From an uncultured Cytophaga sp. (lineage in GTDB: Bacteria > Bacteroidota > Bacteroidia > Cytophagales > Cytophagaceae): a stretch of 64,000 nt of DNA. The notes under the pieces were generated by a model that worked only from the letters and a program-made list of their open reading frames with translations, made no database searches and was not told the DNA's origin. Made by a program: the position numbers and the translations under genes. The stretch lies in NCBI RefSeq assembly GCF_937863595.1, contig NZ_CALMGQ010000057.1, forward strand, positions 62,001 through 126,000, given 5' to 3'. This document shows, in pieces, positions 1-7,902 of the stretch; positions within the stretch are counted from its first letter, which is position 1, and each line of letters opens with the position of its first letter.

Positions 1-160
1 AGTCATTCATCCGATTCATGCAACGCAAAAACGTTGATTTACCGCAGCCTGATGGACCAATCAATGCAGTGACTGTATTCTTTTTTACAGAGAGCGATAC
101 CCCTTTCAACGTATGTTCTTGCCCGTAATACACATGTACATCTTGTGCTTCAATTTTCAT
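1..160 (-). CDS. pstB: Phosphate ABC transporter ATP-binding protein PstB (N-terminal part, cut by window edge)
   Basis: Reading the minus strand from an ATG at 160 gives 53 residues that start [13 protein letters not shown] and reach the window edge. Residues 35-43 (GPSGCGKST) are a Walker A ATP-binding loop, and the following [10 protein letters not shown] is typical of PstB. The gene is the last visible member of the minus-strand pst operon, 82 bp downstream of pstA. PstB is the ATPase that powers phosphate import through the PstA/PstC pore. The rest of the gene, including Walker B and the signature motif, lies outside the window. Confidence 0.93.
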   Translation of the reverse strand, partial: MKIEAQDVHVYYGQEHTLKGVSLSVKKNTVTALIGPSGCGKSTFLRCMNRMND

Positions 161-242
161 CTTTCAAAATTTTAGTTAAATACATGCATTGTCTTAAACC
201 TGCACGTTAACTTTATTTATATGTTTTAATTTCAACTACGTG

Positions 243-1139
243 TTACCACTTAACTTTTTTCTGCCAACGATAACGTAAATAAACTGCAACACCATTCATA
301 AGAAATGTTATTCCCAATAAAACGATAATAGCAGCAGCAGCGTTTACTTGAAAATCATGCTGTGGTTTTCCAATCCAATAAAATATTTGAATAGGCAAAA
401 CGGTAAAGGATTCATTAGGCCAAGTTGGTACTGATGTAATATAAGTAGCTGCACCAATAACAATAAGAGGAGCTGTTTCTCCAATAGCTCGCGATATGGC
501 CAAGATAGCCCCAGTTACAATACCAGGAAGAGACGCGGGCAATATTTGATGCCAAATTGTTTGCCATTTAGATGCCCCTAATGCGAACGAAGCTTCTCTC
601 AAATTATAGGGAACGGTTTTTAATGCTTCTCTAGTAGATACAATAATGATTGGTAAAATCAATAAAGCCAAGGTCAAGGCTCCTGTCAACGCAGTATCTC
701 CCATCATCAGTGTTCGGGAAAAGATTTCAAGTCCTAAAAGACCATATATGATAGAAGGAATACCAGCCAAGTTAGAAATATTGATTTCTAAAATACTTGA
801 AAGTCTACCTTTTTTATTATACTCCTCTAAATATATCCCCGCACCAATACCAATGGGGAATGCAATCAAAGTAGTAAGTAACATTATCCATAACGTACCC
901 CCAAGAGCTGCGTAGATCCCCGCATTTTTTGCTTTACGAGAAGATGAATCTAAGAAGAACTTCAAATCTATTCTGCCAAAGCCATCAAGCACCACATCAT
1001 ATAATAATATTCCTAAAATAATTACGCCGATACTGGTAGCAAACAATGCAATGTATTTGTAGGATTTGTCTTGGTATTCGTACCATTTGTTTTTGCGCAC
1101 TTGCTTTTGGCGCATTCTCTTTCCTAATTTCTTGGCCAT
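243..1139 (-). CDS. pstA: Phosphate ABC transporter permease PstA
   Basis: This 298-residue membrane protein has a basic N-terminus, a first membrane helix near residues 30-50, and a binding-protein-dependent permease domain over the C-terminal two thirds. The EAA loop that contacts the ATPase is visible as REASFALGASKWQTIWHQIL, followed by LAISRAIGETAPL, a PstA/PstC signature. Its start lies 5 bp from the end of pstC, so the two are probably co-translated. With PstC it forms the inner-membrane channel for high-affinity phosphate uptake. Assignment as PstA rather than PstC rests on gene order and the shorter periplasmic region. Confidence 0.94.
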   Translation of the reverse strand: MAKKLGKRMRQKQVRKNKWYEYQDKSYKYIALFATSIGVIILGILLYDVVLDGFGRIDLKFFLDSSSRKAKNAGIYAALGGTLWIMLLTTLIAFPIGIGAGIYLEEYNKKGRLSSILEINISNLAGIPSIIYGLLGLEIFSRTLMMGDTALTGALTLALLILPIIIVSTREALKTVPYNLREASFALGASKWQTIWHQILPASLPGIVTGAILAISRAIGETAPLIVIGAATYITSVPTWPNESFTVLPIQIFYWIGKPQHDFQVNAAAAIIVLLGITFLMNGVAVYLRYRWQKKVKW

Positions 1140-1144
1140 AACAA

Positions 1145-2032
1145 TTACTTATAAACTTGTTGGTAACGTTTCTTCAACCAGAAACTAATATTGTTCAATA
1201 ACAAAGTGATGATGAATAAACTCATCCCAACTGCATAGATAGTTTTATATTCGATAGAATCATTCGCCACATCTCCATTTACTGTTTGAACAATGTATGT
1301 TGTTGCCGTTTGTACTTGATTTAAGGGATTGAATGTTAATGTAGGTTTATTACCTGCTGCAATAGCAACGATCATTGTCTCTCCCACTGCTCTTGACAAT
1401 GCAAGTATGATTGATACGGCAATCCCTGATAATGCTGCTGGTATAACAACACGAAATGCAGTTTGAAACTTAGTTGCACCCATACCATAAGAACCTTCTC
1501 TTAACATACGTGGCACAGCGTGTAAAGCATCTTCACTTAATGAAGAAACCAAGGGTAAAATCATAATCCCCATAATAATGCCCGGAGCTAAGGCATTGAA
1601 ATTATTTAATTCTAAAGAAGGAAATGCTTGTTGGATGTATGGTGTTACAAATGCTAATGCAAAATAACCATACACGATGGTAGGTATTGACGCCAGAATT
1701 TCTAAAATTGGTTTAACAATATTCCGAACTCGATTGCTTGCGTACTCGCTTAAATAAACCGCTATGGTAATTCCTAAAGGAACCGCTACAGCCATGGCTA
1801 TAAAAGTTGTTAGAAATGTGCCTGCCAATAGAGGCATTATACCAAAGTGTTGTTGATCTTTAGAAAATGATGGTGACCATTCTGTATCTGTTAAGAAATT
1901 CCAGATGGGTACAACTTCAAAAAACCTAACTGTTTCAAACAATAAAACAGCAATAATGCCTACAGTTGTTAACACGGTTAACAAACTGCAGGCAAGTAGG
2001 AATGCTTCAATTATTTTTTCTGAGCGCTTCAT
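1145..2032 (-). CDS. pstC: Phosphate ABC transporter permease PstC
   Basis: A 295-residue polytopic membrane protein with an N-terminal helix (about residues 12-35), a periplasmic loop containing WSPSFSKDQQHFGIMPLLAGT, and a permease domain whose EAA loop reads LREGSYGMGATKFQTAFRVV, followed by ALSRAVGETM. The WSP...FGIMPLLAGT segment is characteristic of PstC. It sits between pstS and pstA on the same strand with gaps of about 21 and 5 bp, so it is read as part of one operon. It pairs with PstA to form the phosphate channel. Confidence 0.94.
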   Translation of the reverse strand: MKRSEKIIEAFLLACSLLTVLTTVGIIAVLLFETVRFFEVVPIWNFLTDTEWSPSFSKDQQHFGIMPLLAGTFLTTFIAMAVAVPLGITIAVYLSEYASNRVRNIVKPILEILASIPTIVYGYFALAFVTPYIQQAFPSLELNNFNALAPGIIMGIMILPLVSSLSEDALHAVPRMLREGSYGMGATKFQTAFRVVIPAALSGIAVSIILALSRAVGETMIVAIAAGNKPTLTFNPLNQVQTATTYIVQTVNGDVANDSIEYKTIYAVGMSLFIITLLLNNISFWLKKRYQQVYK

Positions 2033-2053
2033 TCAATAAGGCAACAATTTAAA

Positions 2054-3067
2054 TTATTGTTGTGTAGATTTTAATACTTCTTCTAATTTCACACCAACCG
2101 TAGTCTTCAAAGTTAAGAAAAGCGATCCAGTTGTGCCAGAAGTAAAACGTGCTTTTACTAATTTATATGCTTCTGGTGATAAAGCAACATATCCTGTTTC
2201 AGGAACCAACGTTGGTGCTTGATCAATGTAATAATTTACAAAATTAGCGACTTCTGGTCTTTTAGATGATTGTTTATTTATATAAATCAACAATGGACGA
2301 GATAAAGGTTGGTATGTTCCATTTACAATAGTTTCAGTAGTTGCTAAGATTGGGCCTTTACCATTGTCGTCTTTTTGATCATCAATTGCCACTAATTTCA
2401 ATTTGTCTTGATTTTCATAGAAATATGCGTATCCAAAATACCCCAACGAATGTTTATCTCCTGCTACGCCACTCACCAATCCATTATCATCCTCACTAGC
2501 AGTATAATCTGTTCTGCAAGATCTTGCTTCGCCTACAATCGCTTCTGTAAAGTAATCAAATGTTCCTGATTCTGTACCTGCACCGTATAAATTAATTTTT
2601 TCATGTGGCCAGCCTGCACGTATTTGGTCCCAATGTGTTACAGTTCCTTTAGCTGAAGGTTCCCATATTTTTTTCAATTCTGCAACCGTTAGAAAATCAA
2701 CCCACGTGTTTTCTTTACTAACAACCACCGCCAAACCATCGTATGCGATTGGAATTTCAAGATATTCGATTCCTTTTTCTTTACAGTCTTTGTCTTCTGA
2801 TTCTTTTATCGGTCTTGATGCTCCAGTTACATCAATTTCATTTCGAATGAATTTTTTGAATCCAGCACCCGTTCCAGATGCATTTGCTGTAATTTTAATA
2901 TCCTTATTTTCGTTTTCAAATTCTTCTGCAACAGCTTCAGAAATTGGAAAAACAGTAGAAGAGCCGTCTACTTTAATTGAAGAACTTTGTACTGACTCTG
3001 AATTTTCTTTATTTCCACAAGAAGAAATCATTACAGCGACAAAGCTAATTAAGAGAATTTTTTTCAT
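2054..3067 (-). CDS. pstS: Phosphate-binding lipoprotein PstS
   Basis: A 337-residue periplasmic phosphate-binding protein. Residues 1-17 form a lipoprotein signal peptide ending in the lipobox ISSC, so the mature protein is probably lipid-anchored at Cys17. The mature part begins with KVDGSSTVFPISEAVAEEF and contains ASGTGAGFKKF and GAGTESGTFDYF, the conserved phosphate-contact loops of PstS. It is the first gene of the operon. Upstream lies a long non-coding leader with a repeated Pho-box-like element at 3374-3413, suggesting control by phosphate starvation. No feature looks broken or foreign. Confidence 0.95.
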   Translation of the reverse strand: MKKILLISFVAVMISSCGNKENSESVQSSSIKVDGSSTVFPISEAVAEEFENENKDIKITANASGTGAGFKKFIRNEIDVTGASRPIKESEDKDCKEKGIEYLEIPIAYDGLAVVVSKENTWVDFLTVAELKKIWEPSAKGTVTHWDQIRAGWPHEKINLYGAGTESGTFDYFTEAIVGEARSCRTDYTASEDDNGLVSGVAGDKHSLGYFGYAYFYENQDKLKLVAIDDQKDDNGKGPILATTETIVNGTYQPLSRPLLIYINKQSSKRPEVANFVNYYIDQAPTLVPETGYVALSPEAYKLVKARFTSGTTGSLFLTLKTTVGVKLEEVLKSTQQ

Positions 3068-3523
3068 GTTGAATTTATTTGTTTCGAATGAATTTTGATA
3101 ATTTATTTTGCACTTAACATATAGCTTAGTTTAACTACTATATTTTATTGATTATTTCAATTTAACATATTCCTATAATATTGATTTGTTGTATAATGTA
3201 TGAAAATCAACGTTATACAAATTAGTACTATTGTTGTTAATATACTTTCATTACTACTTACAAAGACCTATTAACCATGCTTAGAGTAAGTTATAGATAA
3301 ATAAGACATTAAATACTCTTAATTAAATGTTATTCGTATTCGTCATACAAGTCCATACAAAGTAGCAATCTAAATGTTATCATACTATTACTCCAATGTT
3401 ACCAAAATGTTAAGAGTTGTAAATTAAAAATAAATCTCTTTTTATTCAGCAACACCAAGACTTAATTTTATAGTAACTATTTGATAATCTATGTATTGTA
3501 AGTTGCATTAAAATTCTTTCAAT
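3068..3523. other. Intergenic leader between pstS and the ORF at 3524
   Basis: A 456-bp AT-rich stretch. The only organised structure seen is the four-fold 11-bp repeat at 3374-3413. No convincing TAnnTTTG -7 element for pstS was found on the minus strand, and no RNA gene or terminator was recognised. If the repeat drives pstS, the mRNA would have a 5' leader of more than 250 nt. Confidence 0.5.
3374..3413 (-). promoter_or_regulatory. Putative Pho box: four heptamers with an 11-bp period
   Basis: Read on the minus strand, 3413 down to 3374 contains TTAACAT, GTAACAT, GTAATAG and ATAACAT, each starting exactly 11 bp after the last. Direct repeats of this kind at 11 bp are the hallmark of PhoB/PhoP sites in other bacteria (CTGTCAT in E. 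coli, TTAACA in B. subtilis). The element lies in the gap between pstS and the ORF at 3524, about 310 bp before the pstS start. The pattern is seen directly. Binding by a PhoB-type regulator is inference. Confidence 0.5.
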
Positions 3524-3766
3524 ATGGACAAAATCGATTCTTTGGGACATTACCTTGATTTGCAATTACACGCAGAACAATACCAACTTATAAATATCAA
3601 AATTTATAACATTATCGGCGAAAAAAAACTTTCTATTTGGGAAGAATTAAATGAAGGTGAAAACAATGTAGTTGTAGATATATCCACACTGATTAAGGGT
3701 ACTTATCGATTAACCATATCTTATTTAAACGACAGATTTGCAGAAGATAGATTCACTTTGTATTAA
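3524..3766 (+). CDS. Orphan T9SS type A sorting-domain-like small protein
   Basis: This 80-residue ORF resembles only the C-terminal sorting domain of type IX secretion cargo. It has an IKIYNIIGEKKLSIWEEL strand pair, then DISTLIKGTYRLTISYLND, matching the usual 'IYNxxGxxV...LxxGxYxLxI' pattern. It has no signal peptide and no cargo domain, and an in-frame stop lies five codons upstream of the ATG, so it is not the tail of a longer frame here. It may be the relic of a secreted protein or a small independent protein. It converges with, and directly abuts, the ORF ending at 3767. Confidence 0.55.
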   Translation: MDKIDSLGHYLDLQLHAEQYQLINIKIYNIIGEKKLSIWEELNEGENNVVVDISTLIKGTYRLTISYLNDRFAEDRFTLY

Positions 3767-4081
3767 TTAAAACATACTACTCAAATTGAGAATTGGTTTA
3801 CTTAAAAATAAATAATCAGAGTTTGTAATTTCAATTGTGTTGATTTCATCTAAATGAAAATAAGCAAAAATAGGTTTTCTATTTTCACGTAAATATGCAT
3901 ATTCCTCATGCATAGTCATTCCTTTTATTAAACATGTTGAAACATTGTATTCATATATTCGAAAAGATTTCAACATCAAATTTCCATTATATAATAACAC
4001 ATCAACAACCGTTTGTTGCTTTTTATGTTTTTGCTTTTTTAATATATCTTTTATTTCCCTTTTAAGAGTAGTTGTGTCCAT
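3767..4081 (-). CDS. Hypothetical protein (104 aa)
   Basis: Not recognised. The 104-residue product has a lysine-rich N-terminus (residues 8-24), then alternating short strands, and no signal peptide or membrane segment. The phrase VVDVLLYNGNLMLKSFRIYEY suggests a small beta-rich fold. It lies 27 bp downstream of the LpxH-like phosphoesterase on the same strand, so the two may share a transcript. It ends base-to-base with the convergent ORF at 3524-3766. Confidence 0.55.
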   Translation of the reverse strand: MDTTTLKREIKDILKKQKHKKQQTVVDVLLYNGNLMLKSFRIYEYNVSTCLIKGMTMHEEYAYLRENRKPIFAYFHLDEINTIEITNSDYLFLSKPILNLSSMF

Positions 4082-4108
4082 ATCATTCTAACGAATTAAG
4101 TTTGGATT

Positions 4109-4984
4109 TTATAAATTTAATAGACTCGAAATAGATGCTAGTCTTGGTTTATATATGGTTATATCTTTTGTAAATTTTGTCATGTTCTCAAAAACAAATA
4201 AAGAGTCATCTGCGTCTTCAATACTATCTATATCTGCATTAAAAGATTCGTTATAATAAATAAGTTTCCATTCACCATGTATTGTTTCTACAAGTGCCGA
4301 CATAGACTCAACCCAATCACCTGAATTTAAATATTCAATGCCATTATAATTTTTAATTGCTGGCTGATGAATATGGCCACATATAACCCCGTCGCACTTA
4401 CGAAAGCGAGCCAATTCTACTAATGCCATTTCATAATCAGAAATATATGAAACTGCAGATTTTACTTTTTGTTTAACAATTTGTGAAAGCGAATAATAAG
4501 GCAAGCCTTTTTTAACTCTATAATTATTATAATGTTTATTTATCCATAATAAAAAGGTGTAGCCTACATCTCCCAATTTTGCAATCCATTTTAAATTGGT
4601 TGTAATAGAATCAAAGATATCCCCATGAATGACCAAATAGGATTTCCCAGTTGCACCTTTATGAATATATTCTCTCTCAATGTGAATATTCCCAAAACTT
4701 AAAGGCAATATCGTATCCAAAAAATCATCGTGATTCCCTCTTAAGTAATATACTTTTGTTTTATATTGTTCAGTCATTTTTATGACTCTTTTAAAAAATC
4801 GTGTGTGTGACTTTTTCCATTTGCCATATTTTTGTAATTGCCAACCATCAATAATGTCACCATTTAAAAGCAAGGTGTCACAAGAATGGTTTTTTAAAAA
4901 ATTTGATACTTCTTTTGCTTTCGACCCAGAGGTTCCTAAGTGAATGTCAGAAAGCACTATCGTTCTGTAGTGTGTTTTTATCAT
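4109..4984 (-). CDS. LpxH-like metallophosphoesterase (UDP-2,3-diacylglucosamine pyrophosphatase family)
   Basis: A calcineurin-like phosphoesterase. The metal-binding motifs appear in order: LSDIHLG (D13, H15), NGDIIDGW, LRGNHDDFLD, IHGDIFD and CGHIHQP, followed by YLNSGDWVESM. That set matches the LpxH/UDP-2,3-diacylglucosamine hydrolase family, which acts in lipid A synthesis, but many Bacteroidota carry paralogues of unknown substrate. The ATG at 4984 was chosen over a TTG four codons upstream because it directly precedes the conserved strand. It is divergent from a glycosyltransferase at 5287, suggesting a shared role in envelope glycolipid metabolism. Confidence 0.8.
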   Translation of the reverse strand: MIKTHYRTIVLSDIHLGTSGSKAKEVSNFLKNHSCDTLLLNGDIIDGWQLQKYGKWKKSHTRFFKRVIKMTEQYKTKVYYLRGNHDDFLDTILPLSFGNIHIEREYIHKGATGKSYLVIHGDIFDSITTNLKWIAKLGDVGYTFLLWINKHYNNYRVKKGLPYYSLSQIVKQKVKSAVSYISDYEMALVELARFRKCDGVICGHIHQPAIKNYNGIEYLNSGDWVESMSALVETIHGEWKLIYYNESFNADIDSIEDADDSLFVFENMTKFTKDITIYKPRLASISSLLNL

Positions 4985-5286
4985 ATACCAAAACAAAAAT
5001 TCATGTTTGTCTTACAAAAGAACATAAATGTATTGATGTAATTTTTATAATGATATTATGTTATCATTATATATAGCATTCATAGGTAACAATACCATAA
5101 TATATCCTTAACCTCTACAGAATATAAGAACCATACTTTTATGAAAGGAAATATAGACACATTTATCATGAGACATGTACTTTCAAAAGTAGCAAAACGT
5201 ATTTTCAATATTCTTGAAAATTTCATTATTAGCAAATTAATTGCATTTAATTCACCTTTTAGAGTTCGTAATTCTTAATTCAATTC
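4985..5286. other. Divergent intergenic region
   Basis: About 300 bp separate the divergent LpxH-like and glycosyltransferase genes. It is strongly AT-rich and presumably carries both promoters. No clear TAnnTTTG element, operator palindrome or RNA gene was seen. Confidence 0.4.
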
Positions 5287-6333
5287 ATGAAAATATTATA
5301 TGCCATACAAGGCACTGGAAATGGCCATTTAAGCAGAGCTTTAGAAATAGTACCCTTATTGAAAAAGTACGGAGAAGTAGATGTCTTAGTAAGCGGTATA
5401 CAAGGAGATTTACAATTGCCTTTCCCAATAAAATATACTTTTAAAGGACTAAGTTTCATCTTTGGGAAAAAAGGCGGAGTAGATTTATACAATACGTTTT
5501 TGAAATTAAAATCAAAGCGAGTTTATAATGAAATCAAACAATTGCCGATAGATGAATACGATATTGTTATTAATGATTTTGAACCCATAAGTGCTTGGGC
5601 TTGCTATGCAGCCAATAAACAATGTATTTCTTTAAGTCATCAATCTGCTGTTCAATCTGCACATTCGCCTAAACCAATAAGTTATGATATTATTGGACAA
5701 GCTCTGTTACGCTACTATGCGCCCTCTACAAAACAATATGGCTTCCATTTTGAACGCTACGATAAAAATATTTTCACACCCGTAATACGGCAACAAATCA
5801 GAAAAGCAACAGTTGAGAATTTAGGACATTATACGGTCTATTTGCCAGCATACGACGACGATCGTATATTAAAACATCTCTTAGGATTTGAACATATTCA
5901 ATGGCGGGTTTTCTCAAAACACAATAAGAAGGGGCTAATAAAAAAGAACGTTGTCATTCTTCCAATTCAAAATGAATTGTTTGTAGAAAGTATTGCAAGT
6001 TCAGAAGGTGTGATCTGTGGCGCAGGTTTTGAAACACCAGCTGAGGCACTTTTCATGAAAAAGAAATTATTGGTAATTCCAATGAAAGGTCAGTATGAAC
6101 AACAATGCAATGCGACGGCATTAGAAGAAATGGGCGTGCCGGTTATGAAAAGTTTAAAAAAGAAACATTTACATATACTTGAAAAATGGCTTAGCTCAGA
6201 AGATCGAATTGAAGTAGATTATCCTGATATTACAGAACGGATTTTAGATCATATTTTTTCAAAATATACAAAATCTAAGAGTGAAGGCGATTTGGTTCGA
6301 AAATGGGAAAAAGAGCTTGATTTAGATGCATGA
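5287..6333 (+). CDS. Glycosyltransferase, MJ1255/VC2487-like family
   Basis: The 348-residue protein begins MKILYAIQGTGNGHLSRALE, the nucleotide-sugar glycosyltransferase opening of the MJ1255/VC2487-like (Glyco_trans_1_3) family, which has a GT-B fold. The C-terminal half has the matching donor-site motif SSEGVICGAGFETPAEALFMKKKLLVIP, followed by EQQCNATALEEMGVP. Two Rossmann-like halves and the normal length suggest an intact enzyme. Donor and acceptor are unknown. The stop overlaps the start of the GH1 gene by 4 bp (ATGA), so they are translationally coupled. Confidence 0.8.
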   Translation: MKILYAIQGTGNGHLSRALEIVPLLKKYGEVDVLVSGIQGDLQLPFPIKYTFKGLSFIFGKKGGVDLYNTFLKLKSKRVYNEIKQLPIDEYDIVINDFEPISAWACYAANKQCISLSHQSAVQSAHSPKPISYDIIGQALLRYYAPSTKQYGFHFERYDKNIFTPVIRQQIRKATVENLGHYTVYLPAYDDDRILKHLLGFEHIQWRVFSKHNKKGLIKKNVVILPIQNELFVESIASSEGVICGAGFETPAEALFMKKKLLVIPMKGQYEQQCNATALEEMGVPVMKSLKKKHLHILEKWLSSEDRIEVDYPDITERILDHIFSKYTKSKSEGDLVRKWEKELDLDA

Positions 6334-7718
6334 TACACTTTGAACCCAATCAATCCAATTTGTTTATTCCAGATACACTTTCAACTTATAAAAAAAACCT
6401 TGATACCACATTTATTTGGGGCGTTTCTACATCAGCATACCAAACTGAAGGTGGTTATAATGTAGATGGTAAAGGCCCTTCTATTTGGGATACATTTACA
6501 AATAAGGATACCCATAAAATACGAGATAAAAAGAATGGAAATATAGCCTGTGATTTTTATAGCCGCTATGAAGAAGATTTGAAATTAATGCATGCATTGG
6601 GAATCAATCATTTTAGATTTTCTATTTCATGGGCCCGGATTTTACCTTATGGAATTGGTGAAATCAACCCTGCAGGTGTTGCGTTTTATGATCGTTTAAT
6701 TGATGCATGTTTAAAATATAATATTACGCCTTGGATTACATTATACCATTGGGATTTACCGCAAGCGCTAGAAAATAAAGGTGGTTGGACGAACCGAGAA
6801 GTTGTCAATTGGTTCACCTCTTATGTTTCGATTTGTGTAAAATATTTTGGTGATCGGGTTTCCAACTGGATGGTAATGAATGAGCCCATGGTATTTGTTG
6901 GTGCTGGTTATTTTTTAGGTATTCATGCACCTGGTAGAAGAGGAATGAAAAATTTTTTACCTGCAATTCATCATGCCGTATTAAGTATGTGCGAAGGTGC
7001 GCGAGCAATAAAATCCATTCAACCTGGAGCCAACGTTGGCACAACGTTTTCGTGCTCTCATATAGAACCATATAGAAATATTGATAAAGATGTTTTAGCA
7101 GCACATAGGATGGATGCGCTTTTAAATAGACTATTTATTGAGCCAACTCTGGGAATGGGCTATCCAACAGATGTATTAAAACCATTGCAGCCCATTCATC
7201 AGTATATTTTACAAGGCGACGAATATAAAATGCAATTCAATTTTGACTTCATAGGTGTTCAGAATTATACACGAGAATTTGTTAAACATTCGTGGTTAAC
7301 CCCCTACTTAAAAGCTAGACTTGTTAGTGCTCCAGATAGAAATGTTCAACATACATTAATGAATTGGGAAGTATATCCACAGTCCATTTACCATATGATT
7401 AAAAAGTTTGATGCCTACCCCGGAATAAAAAAAATATTGATTACAGAAAACGGTGCAGCATTTGAAGATACCCATCACGAAAGAATTATTGCTGATCATT
7501 TAAGGACAATATTCTTGCAAGATCACATAGAACAAGTGTTAAAAGCAAAAAAGGAAGGAGCAAAAGTTGAGGGCTATTTTGTTTGGACATGGACCGATAA
7601 CTTTGAATGGGCAGAAGGATTTTATCCACGTTTTGGCCTGATTTACACAGACTTCAATACACAAAAACGCATTGTGAAAGAATCAGGAGCTTGGTATGGG
7701 AATTTTATACGTGGCTAA
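6330..7718 (+). CDS. Glycoside hydrolase family 1 (beta-glucosidase-like)
   Basis: A full-length GH1 enzyme of 462 residues. It begins FIWGVSTSAYQTEGGYNVDGKGPSIWDTF, contains the acid/base motif MNEP (Glu185) and the nucleophile motif ITENG (Glu373), and ends with WTWTDNFEWAEGFYPRFGL. These are diagnostic of retaining beta-glycosidases of the (beta/alpha)8 barrel type. No signal peptide is present, so it should act in the cytoplasm on short beta-linked saccharides. It is coupled to the upstream glycosyltransferase and precedes a debranching-type enzyme, forming a small carbohydrate locus. Confidence 0.93.
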   Translation: MIHFEPNQSNLFIPDTLSTYKKNLDTTFIWGVSTSAYQTEGGYNVDGKGPSIWDTFTNKDTHKIRDKKNGNIACDFYSRYEEDLKLMHALGINHFRFSISWARILPYGIGEINPAGVAFYDRLIDACLKYNITPWITLYHWDLPQALENKGGWTNREVVNWFTSYVSICVKYFGDRVSNWMVMNEPMVFVGAGYFLGIHAPGRRGMKNFLPAIHHAVLSMCEGARAIKSIQPGANVGTTFSCSHIEPYRNIDKDVLAAHRMDALLNRLFIEPTLGMGYPTDVLKPLQPIHQYILQGDEYKMQFNFDFIGVQNYTREFVKHSWLTPYLKARLVSAPDRNVQHTLMNWEVYPQSIYHMIKKFDAYPGIKKILITENGAAFEDTHHERIIADHLRTIFLQDHIEQVLKAKKEGAKVEGYFVWTWTDNFEWAEGFYPRFGLIYTDFNTQKRIVKESGAWYGNFIRG

Positions 7719-7902
7719 ACATCTATTTTCTATTTTAGTTCCCCTAAAATTTTCACTTAATTTATACGGGAGGCCACCTTTTTTAACGGCAATTATATGT
7801 GGATTAGTAAAATATAGATTACCTTAGTATATCAATTTGTTTACAACAATACCCCCTTAAGTGTAAGCAAACATTACTAAGATTATCATTCTACATACTG
7901 CT

